A stretch of 64,000 nt of DNA from Metaphire vulgaris (GCA_018105865.1 CM030842.1:12927367-12991366), one strand, 5' to 3'; shown: positions 36,912 to 44,706, counted from the first letter of the stretch. Notes: generated by a model not told the origin, from the sequence alone. Numbers and translations: made by a program.

Positions 36912-38957
36912 TCTTATGTGCTGCAAAATTTCACTGCAGTCTTGGCAATTTTTGCAGGCATTGGAGTTGTATTAGCAGATGTCCTGCTTCTTGGAGAACT
37001 GATCAGCTTCGTCCCATCTGCTCATCCGAACGTTCCTCTCTTAGGTAGGACTACAGTGTAACTCTCGTACAAACATCACAATAGCGCGACTATTTTGAAT
37101 ACGCTTACGATTGTTTGTCTGTGCAGACAATTTTACACAAATAACTGTATGGACGGTGTCGATGTTGACTGAGTTTTGATTTTTACGATAGCAAGGTCAG
37201 CATAAACACTCAATCAAGTCAGGTAACTTTAATAGCGCCATTGTAATGAACGCACATTACAACAATAGTCAATAGTAGTTTTATGGTAGCAGTTCATTGG
37301 TTAAATCCAAGGACGTCGAGGTTTGGAGAAATGACACAATCTTCGACTTTAAACTCTTGAAATACAATTAAATTCTGACTTTTAAGATAATTATAAATTG
37401 ATTATGAATATAATTATAATTAATTATAAATTGAATGCTATACAAACTTCTTTTAGATCGCCTAAGATCGCTAGTTTCAGCATAAACACATTCTGGCCAC
37501 TCGATTTTCGCACGGGTTCAAGTCATAGGGTCTACAATAAATTGTAAACCGTTTGATTTTAGCTAAATACTTCCTGGCGAACATCATTATGGCGTGTTTC
37601 TCGGTCGTTATTTCGGCGATAGTCGTCGGATTCTGGGACAAGAGTAAAACAAGGATCAGTGGTCCGCCAACCTTTCTACGCCTGGTCAGTCGTCGATTTT
37701 CTCTCTATTTCAGTTTTCAATAGCAATTAGAGACGCTAATCATCCAGTGTTTATTCTAGGCCTTCTTAGGGGGGGAATTTCCCCTCCAAAATTTGCAAAT
37801 TCCCCCCCCCCCAATTTTTTTAGATGTTGGCTGGGGAATGGAAATTCCCCCCAAACGTGTGGAAACTCAAACCTTGTGCCCCCCAAACATTTCAGAATCC
37901 CCCCCCCCAATGTCAAGGGGGCTAGAATAAACACTGCTAATCATCACAATCAAAGCAGACAGAATATATGAAAAGGCGTAGAAAGACTTAGGTCTATAGC
38001 CTATAGCTGGAACAGGAGTTGAAGTACGTCGTGCCGATGGTCAGATCTTGACACAACAGCCAATTTATAAACAATCGATGCCGACGTAAACTTTAGAAGT
38101 GAACAAATATTTAGGATGAGAAAATACAGCTCTCTAAACGTCTCAACCAAGCCTCATTGCGTACCGGCAGCTATGAACAGTGGCGTCGCCAGGAAAAAAA
38201 ATTTTTTTTGGGAAGGGGGCTGGCGTGTCAGATTCCTTACCCCCTCCACCCCCACCCCCACACAAATTTTTCTCACGTGATTTGCGCTAATCTGGTAGGT
38301 GGTCTGGAGTCGGGTTAGGGGGACAGTTGCCCCATTTGCCCCCGTGGCGACGCTAATGGCTATGAAGGGGATCGCGCCCCTCTGTTTCCTTAGGCCTAAT
38401 AGTATCCAGCGGCGTCATTTGGGAGGGGACAGGGGAGCCGTGGTCCCCTGAAGAAAATGAAACAATGTGTTAAATAAATAAAGAAATGTGTAAATACAAT
38501 GCCAAAAATTTGTCAAAAATTGCCAAAAATTTACCAAACATTTGCCAAAAATTGCCAGAAATTTGCCAAAAATGTAACCTATTATAGAGTTTTTTTTATT
38601 ATTCCGCCCCCTCTCCAATGTGAAATTATGCAACTGTTAGTAGTAGTATCGTTGCCTCGTGCTGTCTCTTTCTTTCCGCAGCTAATTCTCGGTCCGTTGG
38701 CTCGACTGCTGTGCATCAGAAAAGAGGATTACCTTCCGATAGACGACGCGGACAAGGCAACAGCTCCAGAGGGCGGCGAAGACGGATTCGAGGCGACGTC
38801 TGGCGAGGAACAGAAGCGTCGCTGCGTAAACGCCTATCTGCGAAATGCGGCGATGTCCGAGTGGCGCCAGCTGGCGATCGTCTTCGACCGCATCTTTTTC
38901 ATCATCTATTGCGCGGTCCTTTCCATACTTACGCTGTCGTTTGCTCGATATTTGTAA
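21515..38957 (+). CDS. nicotinic acetylcholine receptor-like subunit, alpha type (nine exons, complete)
   Basis: Exons 21515-21605, 22417-22574, 25526-25570, 31375-31484, 33369-33549, 35277-35556, 36958-37044, 37563-37684, 38682-38957 join in frame into 449 aa. Exons 3 (45 bp) and 4 (110 bp) have the sizes I remember for vertebrate nicotinic subunits. Signal peptide [20 protein letters not shown]; ligand domain with [15 protein letters not shown], Cys-loop C168-C182 with 13 residues between, loop B Trp in SWTYDE, loop D Trp100, and vicinal Cys236-Cys237 (alpha-subunit mark). M1 about 257-279, GEK before M2 (Glu at -1', cation type), Leu294 at 9', M3 320-341, short M3-M4 loop, M4 near the end. 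Odd: loop A tyrosine is Val133, the residue before the Cys pair is not Tyr, and M2 is unusual (Gly 6', Asp 11'). Intron 4 uses a GC donor (CAG|GCAAGC). ACh binding is inferred, not shown. Exon 7 start was chosen at 36958 because it restores normal M2 length. Confidence 0.9.
21993..22366. mobile_element. hAT-like MITE, CAGTGTTTATTCTAG family, long copy
   Basis: Ends CAGTGTTTATTCTAGCC and GGCTAGAATAAACACTG. Flanks ATTGATTATAGAG/ATTAATTATAGAG match at 12 of 13. Two copies of the TTTGCTCGTCA motif lie inside. Located in intron 1 of the receptor gene. Confidence 0.8.
22603..22852. repeat. (ATCC/ATTC)n microsatellite
   Basis: Tetranucleotide tract starting 29 bp after receptor exon 2. The long frame rich in SIHPFIH is only this repeat read through from the exon. 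Confidence 0.95.
22853..22930. mobile_element. short element tail TTTCTATAGCGCTGTAAC
   Basis: GACGATTTCTATAGCGCTGT followed by AACAAGGCTGAGGCCCACAA is repeated almost exactly at 58083-58150, both preceded by an ATTC tract. Confidence 0.6.
23660..24985 (-). pseudogene. decayed ORF of a widespread, probably mobile-element-associated protein family
   Basis: Read on the minus strand in order: [17 protein letters not shown], then [48 protein letters not shown], a frame change to [38 protein letters not shown], another change to [19 protein letters not shown] and [10 protein letters not shown], then [20 protein letters not shown] and [19 protein letters not shown] remember this order (GGFTK, FVGPQI, RYQGRW, MMADYCW) from a repeated orphan family in invertebrate genomes that has no well-known name. 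At least three frame breaks make it a pseudogene. It lies in intron 2 of the receptor gene, antisense. Confidence 0.65.
25628..26649. mobile_element. 1-kb non-autonomous hAT element
   Basis: Perfect 8-bp target duplication GTTTAGAC at 25620-25627 and 26650-26657. Ends CAGTGCTGTCC and GGTTGGACAGCACTG, with GCGGCCCGCGG near the left end. Contains two copies of the shared T-run motif (25956-25990, 26022-26050). It starts 58 bp after receptor exon 3. No intact transposase frame. Confidence 0.85.
26698..26876. mobile_element. hAT-like MITE, CAGTGGCGGCTCC family
   Basis: Perfect 8-bp target duplication GTTAGAAA at 26690-26697 and 26877-26884. Ends CAGTGGCGGCTACACG and GGAGCCGCCACTG. Confidence 0.9.
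26918..27080. repeat. (AAT)n microsatellite in two tracts
   Basis: Two AAT tracts separated by a short duplicated piece containing ATATGTCACTA. Confidence 0.95.
27085..27262. repeat. CAAGGCCAAG minisatellite, block 1
   Basis: Short units of CAAGGCCAAG/ACCAAGGCCAAG. Starts with TGATGTGACCAAGGCA, as does block 2. Protein frames here are repeat by-products. Confidence 0.8.
27776..27935. repeat. CAAGGCCAAG minisatellite, block 2
   Basis: Same unit and same TGATGTGACCAAGGCA start as block 1. The reverse-complement unit occurs at 43665-43885. Confidence 0.8.
27945..27993. repeat. (GAT)n microsatellite
   Basis: Perfect GAT tract followed by a TAT/CAT tract. The Asp-rich and His-rich frames over it are by-products. 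Confidence 0.95.
28025..28440. other. GC-rich stretch, no gene recognised
   Basis: More GC- and CpG-rich than its surroundings, with no frame I recognise. It could be a decayed repeat or a regulatory island in receptor intron 3. Confidence 0.35.
28449..28745. mobile_element. hAT-like MITE, CAGAGGCGTAGC family
   Basis: Ends CAGAGGCGTAGCGA and TCGCTACGCCTCTG. Flanks ATCGGGAC/ACCGGGGC match at 6 of 8. Shared motif twice: GGCGACCTTTTTTGCTCGTC (28576) and near 28661. Confidence 0.8.
29023..29335. mobile_element. hAT-like element with GGGTCGCGACCC
   Basis: Ends CAGTGTTTGTCAAACTGTGG and CTGGGAAACCCTG. Flanks AACTATAG/GCCTATAG (6 of 8). The inner palindrome GGGTCGCGACCC also occurs in the element at 40761. 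Confidence 0.7.
29770..30360 (+). mobile_element. RTE-type LINE reverse-transcriptase C-terminal fragment
   Basis: Frames give [20 protein letters not shown], then [20 protein letters not shown] and [19 protein letters not shown]. This is the C-terminal part of an RTE-like reverse transcriptase, with a few stops and shifts. Unusually A-rich. In receptor intron 3. Confidence 0.75.
30370..30866 (-). mobile_element. CR1/L2-like LINE reverse-transcriptase C-terminal fragment
   Basis: Minus-strand frame reads [20 protein letters not shown] and then [11 protein letters not shown], the LxxRRxRxDLIxxYKI...RGHxxKL pattern of CR1/L2 elements. Confidence 0.7.
30796..30838. repeat. (GT)n microsatellite
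   Basis: Perfect GT tract after a GA-rich tract (30767-30796). Confidence 0.9.
31709..31908. mobile_element. hAT-like MITE, CAGAGGCGTAGC family
   Basis: Perfect 8-bp target duplication ACGCTGGT at 31701-31708 and 31909-31916. Ends CAGGGGCATAGCGACGG and GGCTACGCCTCTG. Confidence 0.9.
32004..32192. mobile_element. hAT-like MITE, CAGTGTTTATTCTAG family
   Basis: Perfect 8-bp target duplication TTCTATGG at 31996-32003 and 32193-32200. Right end CTAGAATAAACACTG; the left end has a one-base extension (CTAGTG). Confidence 0.9.
32568..32764. mobile_element. hAT-like MITE, CAGTGTTTAATCTAG subfamily
   Basis: Ends CAGGGTTTAATCTAGG and TCTAGATTAAACACTG. Target duplication GTCATAGA/ATCATAGA (7 of 8). 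Same CCGG-rich interior as 18387-18579, opposite orientation. Confidence 0.85.
33292..33355. repeat. (ATT)n microsatellite
   Basis: Directly upstream of the acceptor of receptor exon 5, so it may act as part of the intron's pyrimidine-poor 3' end. Confidence 0.9.
33574..33885. mobile_element. hAT-like MITE just after receptor exon 5
   Basis: Perfect 8-bp target duplication TACGAAGA at 33566-33573 and 33886-33893. Ends CAGTGGCGTAGCC and GGCTACGCCACTG. It begins 25 bp after the donor of exon 5. Confidence 0.9.
34296..34535. mobile_element. hAT-like MITE, CAGTGGCGTCGC family
   Basis: Ends CAGTGGCGTCGCTG and GCGACGCCTCTG. Flanks CAGGGATA/CAGGAATG (6 of 8). Contains CTGACGAGCAAATAGAGGTC near 34422. 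Confidence 0.75.
34585..34690 (+). pseudogene. possible stray exon resembling the start of a Cys-loop receptor ligand domain
   Basis: After GTGCAG|AAATGG an open stretch reads [20 protein letters not shown] and then TLGSWAN, followed by GTATGG. The LDxxxQELxxxxW pattern resembles nicotinic exons 2-3. It lies between exons 5 and 6, and those two join perfectly without it, so it is not part of the normal mRNA. It may be a duplicated remnant or chance. Confidence 0.3.
34828..35185. mobile_element. hAT-like MITE, CAGAGGCGTAGC family, interrupted
   Basis: Left end CTGAGGCGTAGCCAGGA, right end TCGCTACGCCTCTG. Split by the element at 34955-35143. The left terminus has lost its first bases, and no clear target duplication is left. 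Confidence 0.7.
34955..35143. mobile_element. hAT-like MITE nested in 34828-35185
   Basis: Perfect 8-bp target duplication GGTGTATA at 34947-34954 and 35144-35151. Ends CAGTAGCGGCTCCACC and TAGAGCCGCCACTG. Confidence 0.9.
35851..36163. mobile_element. hAT-like MITE, CAGTGGCGGTTCC family
   Basis: Perfect 8-bp target duplication AGCAGAAA at 35843-35850 and 36164-36171. Ends CAGTGGCGGTTCC and TGGAACCGCCACTG. Shared motif GATGACCTTTTTTGCTTGTC at 35968-35990. Confidence 0.92.
36222..36540. repeat. element with arrays of GCGCCGACAAATTA units and inverted counterpart
   Basis: About nine units of roughly 15 bp (GCGCCGACAAATTA and variants) at 36226-36365. At the far side TTTTGTCTTTCGCTATTTTG is repeated in inverse orientation. 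This looks like a DNA element whose ends are built of repeated short units, in receptor intron 6. Confidence 0.55.
36841..36910. repeat. (TA)n microsatellite
   Basis: Ends 48 bp before receptor exon 7. Confidence 0.95.
37745..37936. mobile_element. hAT-like MITE, CAGTGTTTATTCTAG family
   Basis: Perfect duplication CTAATCATC (9 bp as read, 8 plus one chance match) at 37736-37744 and 37937-37945. Ends CAGTGTTTATTCTAGG and GCTAGAATAAACACTG. Confidence 0.9.
38178..38358. mobile_element. hAT-like MITE, CAGTGGCGTCGC family
   Basis: Perfect 8-bp target duplication GCTATGAA at 38170-38177 and 38359-38366. Ends CAGTGGCGTCGCC and GGCGACGCTAATG. Confidence 0.88.
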
Positions 38958-39006
38958 AAACAGAAGAACTGCATGCTAGAAAAAAAACTCAGCCTTAAAC
39001 TTCTCC

Positions 39007-39012
39007 ATTAAA
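39007..39012 (+). promoter_or_regulatory. possible poly(A) signal of the receptor gene
   Basis: ATTAAA 50 bp after the stop codon, before a large CATA microsatellite. Variant signal, no other support. Confidence 0.35.
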
Positions 39013-39074
39013 GTGCTTCTATATTCTGACCTACTAGACTGACAATGACGCCAGAACAGACAAGCACACACACA

Positions 39075-39154
39075 TGTATATACATACATACATACATACA
39101 TACATACATACATAGTACATACATAGTTACATACATACATACATACATACATAC

Positions 39155-39185
<31 letters not shown>

Positions 39186-39237
39186 CATACATACATACAT
39201 ACATACATACATACATACATACATAGTACATACATAG

Positions 39238-39268
<31 letters not shown>

Positions 39269-39295
39269 CTTACATACATACATACATACATATAT
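39075..39295. repeat. (CATA)n microsatellite with higher-order structure
   Basis: Tetranucleotide tract with interruptions (CATAGTACATAC, ATAGTTACATAC, ACTTACATAC) that recur in the same order in two halves, so a unit of roughly 110-120 bp was itself duplicated. Confidence 0.9.
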
Positions 39296-39508
39296 TACAT
39301 ATATACATACACATTTTATATACATTGATATTTTTATATACAGAAGAAAACTGTGGAGATGGCATTATACAAACGCATGATTATATTTTTATATGCATAC
39401 ATATTTTATTTTTATGTTGTAACACTTTTTCTCTGTGCTTTTTATATAGGCCCTACAATATTCTAAACATTTGACGTAATTTCATCGTATAGCGTAGCGG
39501 CCCGCAAA

Positions 39509-39749
39509 CAGAGACGTCATTTCACTGTTTTTCAGGGGGGGGGGCAAAACACTTTCGACCTGACAAGTTACAAGTTTGCGAAAAAGCTGACGACCTTTTT
39601 TTTGCTTGTCAGCCAATTTTCACGGTTACTTAACATCATCAAGCTCCTTTAGGGCGTGTAAAATCTAAAATAACAAACATTGGCAAAAAAATTTTTCCCC
39701 TCAAAATCAGGGGGCAAATGCCCCCACTGCCCCTCAAATGACGTCCATG
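39509..39749. mobile_element. hAT-like MITE, CAGAGACGTCATTT family
   Basis: Perfect 8-bp target duplication CCCGCAAA at 39501-39508 and 39750-39757. Ends CAGAGACGTCATTT and CAAATGACGTCCATG. Shared motif at 39589-39614. Confidence 0.9.
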
Positions 39750-40363
39750 CCCGCAAACTTTTCTCACGAATGGCAAATTCTGTGATATTTTCTGATCAGA
39801 GACCATAATTAACCCAATTAGCCTAATTAATAGGTATTGACACACATGCCGTTGCATAAGTATTAAGCTTAAATACTTAGGTATATTTTTATATAGAGGT
39901 TATACGCAAAGTCCAGGGATCATTTGATGGAAGAATGGTTGGGAACGGCATTCCCATTATTAATTTATTACTACGGCAGCGGAACGATTTGGAACGACGG
40001 AACGTTCCCATTGTTACCATTTTACTAAATAGGCACTGGCACGTACCTTTGTTCTAATAATTATGATTAATATATTCCTTCTTGCCTGTAGCAATATAGT
40101 AGGCCCTATAATTAAGAATTTATAAAATATTCAATTTTTTTTCTACGTGATCATTGTGCTTGTGATCAAATGATTTATGATTTATATAATATTCAAATAT
40201 TTTTCTACATGATCATTGTGCTTATGATTTATGATTTATGTTCATTGTACTTAGAATGTATGTTCTATGATGCTTTGAGTTGAAAATAAACAGTATAAAC
40301 AGTATATACCGGTATGTGCAATCGTTTCACAAACTAGCCTGTTATAGAAAAATATATAGCCTG

Positions 40364-40364
<1 letters not shown>

Positions 40365-40418
<54 letters not shown>
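40365..40418. repeat. (AT)n microsatellite
   Basis: Perfect AT tract in the intergenic region after the receptor gene. Confidence 0.95.
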
Positions 40419-40419
<1 letters not shown>

Positions 40420-40760
40420 TGTAAAGTCTGTAATCGGCGTCTTTTGTTCGAAGTTTCATTATTGCAATGCAATTTGAAATATGAATTTCGATCAAATGAA
40501 TAGGGTTCCAAAATAAGAGCAATGATCTGTCACACAGCAGCAGGAGTTCCCCCACTCTAACCCTAGAAGGTTTTCATCAGGCCTTTGGTTCAGCGCCTTG
40601 CTCTATACCGCTTACATCGAAACATCACTTTTATGTATTGAATGGGTAAATAAAACTGGGAACGGATACACACATTCACAGGTCCGTTCTTGTTACGGAA
40701 TGCACATGAAAAGTGTCAAAACTTTTATTGGAAAGGGATCTCGCGGACCAACTAGATTTA

Positions 40761-41127
40761 CAGCGGTTCTCAACCTCAACTTATGGGTCGCGACCCCGAC
40801 GGGGGTCGAATGACGATTTGCCAGGGGTCGCCTGAAACCTTCGAAAATATGGGGTTGTCTCTTTTTTGATGCGCAAAACTTATAATTGCACAAAATTTTT
40901 CCATTGGTAGTTACTAGGGTTTTTAAAAAACTAGAATTGCCATTCGAGGATAAACATTGCAGACAATTGAATTAGAATGATTTCAAACATTTTAATTTTT
41001 ATTGAATTATTGTTATTATTTGTTAACAGTTTACATTTGAACGAAAGTGGTTTTACGGTTGGGGGTCGCCACATCATGGGGAATTGAATTGAAGGGGTCT
41101 CGACACTATGAAAGTTGAGAACCGCTA
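40761..41127. mobile_element. hAT-Charlie-like non-autonomous element
   Basis: Ends CAGCGGTTCTCAACC and AGTTGAGAACCGCTA. Inner landmarks in order: TATGGGTCGCGACCCC, GGGGGTCGAATGACG, CAGGGGTCGCCTGA, ACGGTTGGGGGTCGCCACAT. From memory this resembles mammalian Charlie-group MITEs (such as URR1). Flanks share ACTAGA imperfectly. Confidence 0.75.
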
Positions 41128-41454
41128 AACTAGAAGAACTCCGCTAGCAAATCTGGCACTCGGACAGGGTTTGTAGATCGCTGATCCAGCTGATCTAGGC
41201 GTAAGGCGTCTGATCTTTTAAAAATCCAGACAGTTTTGTCGCCTATTTCAGATACGTGTTCATACCCTCTAATGGTCATTTTACTGTTGTATACGGTCTA
41301 ATATTTACAATAAAACAATTCCAAAAACTGTTTTATGAATTGTAATTATTATTAAAGGGTTTTTAAAAGCTCATAGGCCTACTAAATTTTCAATATACGA
41401 TGAAAAACAGGTCGATATACAAGAAACAAGAAGACAAACTGCTAAGAATTAATA

Positions 41455-41460
41455 TTTATT
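41455..41460 (-). promoter_or_regulatory. likely poly(A) signal of GGY gene 2
   Basis: AATAAA on the minus strand beyond the conserved 3' block, in sequence similar to 13608-13613. Confidence 0.5.
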
Positions 41461-41537
41461 TCAGAAAATAGTGAATATGCAACAGCAAGGAAAGTCTTCT
41501 AGGTTGAAGTCCATCACCCAAGAAGTAAGAAATACAG

Positions 41538-41786
41538 ACATATCGCCACTTCTGAAATGTGATGTTCGAACGACTTCGTTTATTACATCTGTCTCTTAAC
41601 TTGCCTTGCATTCTACTGTAAATCGAGAACAGCAATTACTAAAATAGCGTCATTTGATTTGGAATAATTGTTGCTCCGTCATAGACTTTCGTGGCGTTTA
41701 GTTATCCGATCAATGATAACGTTGCAGAATATGCATCATATCAGCCCAGGTCAGACTTCGACGAGATTCTTTCTTCTAATATCATC
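41538..41786 (-). other. conserved 3' UTR block of GGY gene 2
   Basis: Counterpart of 13684-13922, with the 105-bp core at 41621-41725. Confidence 0.75.
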
Positions 41787-42385
41787 TACGGAATAGTTGT
41801 TGTACCTTGTTCGTGAAGATACAGATATTTACACTCCGACGCTACAGTAACAGCAACATGTACAGCGCTAAGAATAGATGTAATTTGACCATTTGTAATT
41901 TGAAGTTAAGAGCGATTGGAGAGAAGTGGCCTTCTGGCGAGGCATGTATCCAAATCAAATTCAGTAATTATTGCAAAAATATAAAAGACAATGCAATGAT
42001 CAGCCAGCATTGCTATTTCTTGATATATAGCTTTAGACAATATAACTATATTGGCATCTGTTATAATGTTTAAATTGTGTAAGTCCTGTCATACTATGTC
42101 AAAACGCAAGCCTATTCGTGCTCCATACATGGGACTGGAAATAAGCGTCCAAATTTCCAACTTCACATGCGGATTTTTTGAGTTTATAGGCTATTTGCCA
42201 CGGCAAAATTCAATTAACTGTACTTTCCTTGCTAGACAAGCTTGAATTCGTGAATAATTCTTGACCTGGGATGCGAATTTAATTCAAGAAAAGGCGAATA
42301 TGAAGATTAAATTATTTTAAAACGTTTTAGTTTTTAACGGTTTTACAATACAATACAAAAAGCTTTACGATTTGTCTACCTTCTT

Positions 42386-42640
42386 CTAGTATACTCCATA
42401 TCCATAACCTCCGTATCCACCGTTTCCATAGCCTCCGTATCCACCGTTTCCATAGCCTCCGTATCCACCATGTCCATAGCCCCCGTAGCCTCCTCCGTAT
42501 CCACCATAGCCGCCGCCATACCCTCCGTACCCACCATAACCTCCGTACCCGCCGTAGCCGCCGTATCCACCGTAGCCTCCAGACAAGACGCTAACGACTG
42601 CGCAAGCCAAGACGAGGGCGACGAAAACCAGCTTCATCAT
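42386..42640 (-). CDS. secreted glycine-tyrosine (GGY) repeat protein 2
   Basis: Single-exon frame of 84 codons, starting MMKLVFVALVLACAVVSVLS (signal peptide), then Gly-Gly-Tyr repeats with a few His and Asn, ending GYGVY. The second Met aligns with the start of GGY protein 1, so either Met may be used. TATAAATA lies 80-87 bp upstream. The 3' region is also homologous to gene 1 down to the AATAAA at 41455-41460. The pair is therefore a gene duplication about 28 kb apart, on the same strand, flanking the receptor gene. Confidence 0.85.
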   Translation of the reverse strand: MMKLVFVALVLACAVVSVLSGGYGGYGGYGGYGGYGGYGGYGGGYGGYGGGYGGYGHGGYGGYGNGGYGGYGNGGYGGYGYGVY

Positions 42641-42719
42641 CTTTCCGGCGTGAAATGGTCGATGCAGATCGCGGAGAAGACCGATTTGAATGTTCTGTGG
42701 CAGTCCACGATTCTTCGCT

Positions 42720-42727
42720 TATTTATA
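42720..42727 (-). promoter_or_regulatory. TATA box of GGY gene 2
   Basis: TATAAATA on the minus strand at nearly the same distance from the ATG as in gene 1. Confidence 0.65.
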
Positions 42728-42982
42728 CCGGTAGTCGTAGTGGGAGATCTGTACGTGTTATGGCGACGCGTATAGCCTAAGCACGTGATACCCTACCACG
42801 AATGTAGACCGTCGACGCTGTTTTACGATGGTTCGTATCTCCGGGCAAATAGTCGAAACACGTTCCGTCATGTCCGGTATTCAACATTTCCGGCGAGCGC
42901 TTCACAGCAATCAAACGCCCCGATATTTAGTTATGCCAGCATCACTACGACTGGTGGAATGCTCCAATATATCCGCTTATAA

Positions 42983-43163
42983 CAGTGTTTATTTTAGCCA
43001 CCTTGACATTGGGGGATTTTGAAATGTTTGGGGGACAAGGTCTGAGTCTCCACACTTTTTTTGGGGGGGGGGGGATTTCCATTCTCCCAGCCAACATAGA
43101 AAAATTTTGGAGGAAAATTTTTAAAATTGGGGGAATTCCCCCCAGAGAAGGCCTAGAGTAAAC
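42983..43163. mobile_element. hAT-like MITE, CAGTGTTTATTCTAG family, damaged right end
   Basis: Left end CAGTGTTTATTTTAGCC; right end GGCCTAGAGTAAAC has lost the last bases, and no target duplication is visible. Confidence 0.7.
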
Positions 43164-43651
43164 AAATGTTTATTCGTGACTTCAGTTTTGGAATGACAAG
43201 CCTAACGAAAATTGCGAATTTTAATTTATCGTTCTAAACTCAGTAAATAATGGCAACACGACAATAGGCCTAAAAATATTGATGCTGCCGACACTTGTGT
43301 GGCTATTAATTCCTATAACAAGATATAGGCCTATTCAGATTTCAAGCAAATTTTCGGACTGTGTGACGACATACCGGCAATCCCAGAGTGATAAAATGTT
43401 TTAATCGGTTTGCACGAATTTCTCGACCAGTCTGGGTCCGAATAGGCGGTCCAGACTCACTGTGTATGCTGTCTTCCCCTCGTGGCATTAGTCTTACTAG
43501 CGGGGTCGTCCCAGTCGCAGAAAATTAAGATAGGCCTACTGTAATAAAAATCTTGAAATTTGGAGCGAATTTAGACTATTCGACAGTTATTTGGCAATCA
43601 CCATGTTATATAGCCTAATGAACCCAATTACCTCAAGATGCGACTTATACC

Positions 43652-43901
43652 CAGGGATGTTAGTCCTTGGCCTTGGTCCTGGCCTTAGGGACTCCTTAAG
43701 GACAAGTTTCAATTCCTTGGTCCTGGTCCTGGCCTTGAGGGTTGAGTCCGTGGTCCTGGTCCTGGCCTTGAGGACTGAGTCCTGGTTCTGGTCCTGGCCT
43801 TGAGGGTTGAGTCCTTGGTCCTTGTTCTGTTCTTGAGGACTGAGTCCTTGGTCCTGGTCCTGGCCTTGAGGGTTGAGTCCTTGTTAACAATAACATCCCT
43901 T
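43652..43901. mobile_element. hAT-like insertion carrying a GGCCTTGAGG minisatellite
   Basis: Ends CAGGGATGTTA and TAACATCCCTT, target duplication CTTATACC/CTTATCCC (7 of 8). The interior is a CCTTGGTCCTGGCCTTGAGG-type minisatellite, the reverse complement of that at 27085 and 27776. Confidence 0.75.
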
Positions 43902-43992
43902 CTTATCCCTCGACCTACTAATCATTCGACTAGGTATTCGGCAGGACCTTCATTTGTTGTTCCTTATTCTATTTATCGCACAGTCATTGGCA

Positions 43993-44207
43993 CATGGGCG
44001 CCCACAGAAATTTTTCCAGGTGGGACAAAACATAATGGTCATGCCTATGCCACATAAATTTTTCCAAGAGGGGCAAAACACATCTTAACCCAATGGTCAC
44101 GGTTAATATTTTAGCAAGGTTTTCAAATTTCAATGGGAAATATTGGCATTTTTATTTTTCAGGTGGGGGCAAGTGCCCCCTCTTGCCCCAATGTGCGGGC
44201 GCCCATG
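43993..44207. mobile_element. hAT-like insertion, CATGGGCGCCCAC
   Basis: Ends CATGGGCGCCCACAG and GCGGGCGCCCATG, flanks CATTGGCA/CACTGACA (6 of 8). Confirmed as an insertion because the copy at 603-1045 lacks it. Confidence 0.75.
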
Positions 44208-44706
44208 CACTGACACTAGTTGTTCCTCAGTGTGCGCCCCCTAAGCTCTGGAATTCACTACCACCATCACTTCGTATAACTAGCAATTTATCATCTTTCA
44301 GATCTGGTCTTAAAACATATTTGTTTGACTTGGCTTATCCCTCTTAGATTGCTCTCCCGCCGTTTCTGACTGATCTTTTCCTGCTTGACCTAACTCTAAT
44401 TCGATTTGGATTTGGCGCGCCATGACCGCCATCGGCTGATGCCCTGGGCATTATGATAGTGGCGCTATAGAAGTTGATTGATTGATTGATTGAATCACCA
44501 GACCCTCCCCCAATTGGATAAAATTTTCTTAATGTTTCTGTAAGAATCTAGGCCTACTAGCTAGGCTGGGCCTGATAAGCGGGACCCCAGCCGATCCCTC
44601 TCGTGGCTTCGCTGATGGACATCAAGACAAACACATACAACCCAACCCATTTAGCCCGATTAGGGTGTCTGGCAGCGTCGTGAGCTGCTTAGGCGGGTTC
44701 TGTGGT

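Larger units (their letters stand above)
43591..44490 (+). mobile_element. CR1/L2-like LINE 3' end, interrupted twice
   Basis: Same element as 603-1045: ATGTTATATAGCCTAATGAA, TACCTCAAGATGCGACTT, then after an insertion CTCGACCTACTAATCATTC, then after a second insertion AGTTGTTCCTCAGTGTGCGC and LWNSLPPSLRITSN, ending in (TTGA)n at 44471-44493. The insertions are 43652-43901 and 43993-44207. Confidence 0.8.

Noticed and set aside
36940..37044. Earlier acceptor for receptor exon 7
   Set aside because: It adds six residues to M2 and destroys the 4' Gly and 9' Leu register; the acceptor at 36958 gives the family length.
39045..39380. HTYIHTYI frame
   Set aside because: CATA microsatellite translation.
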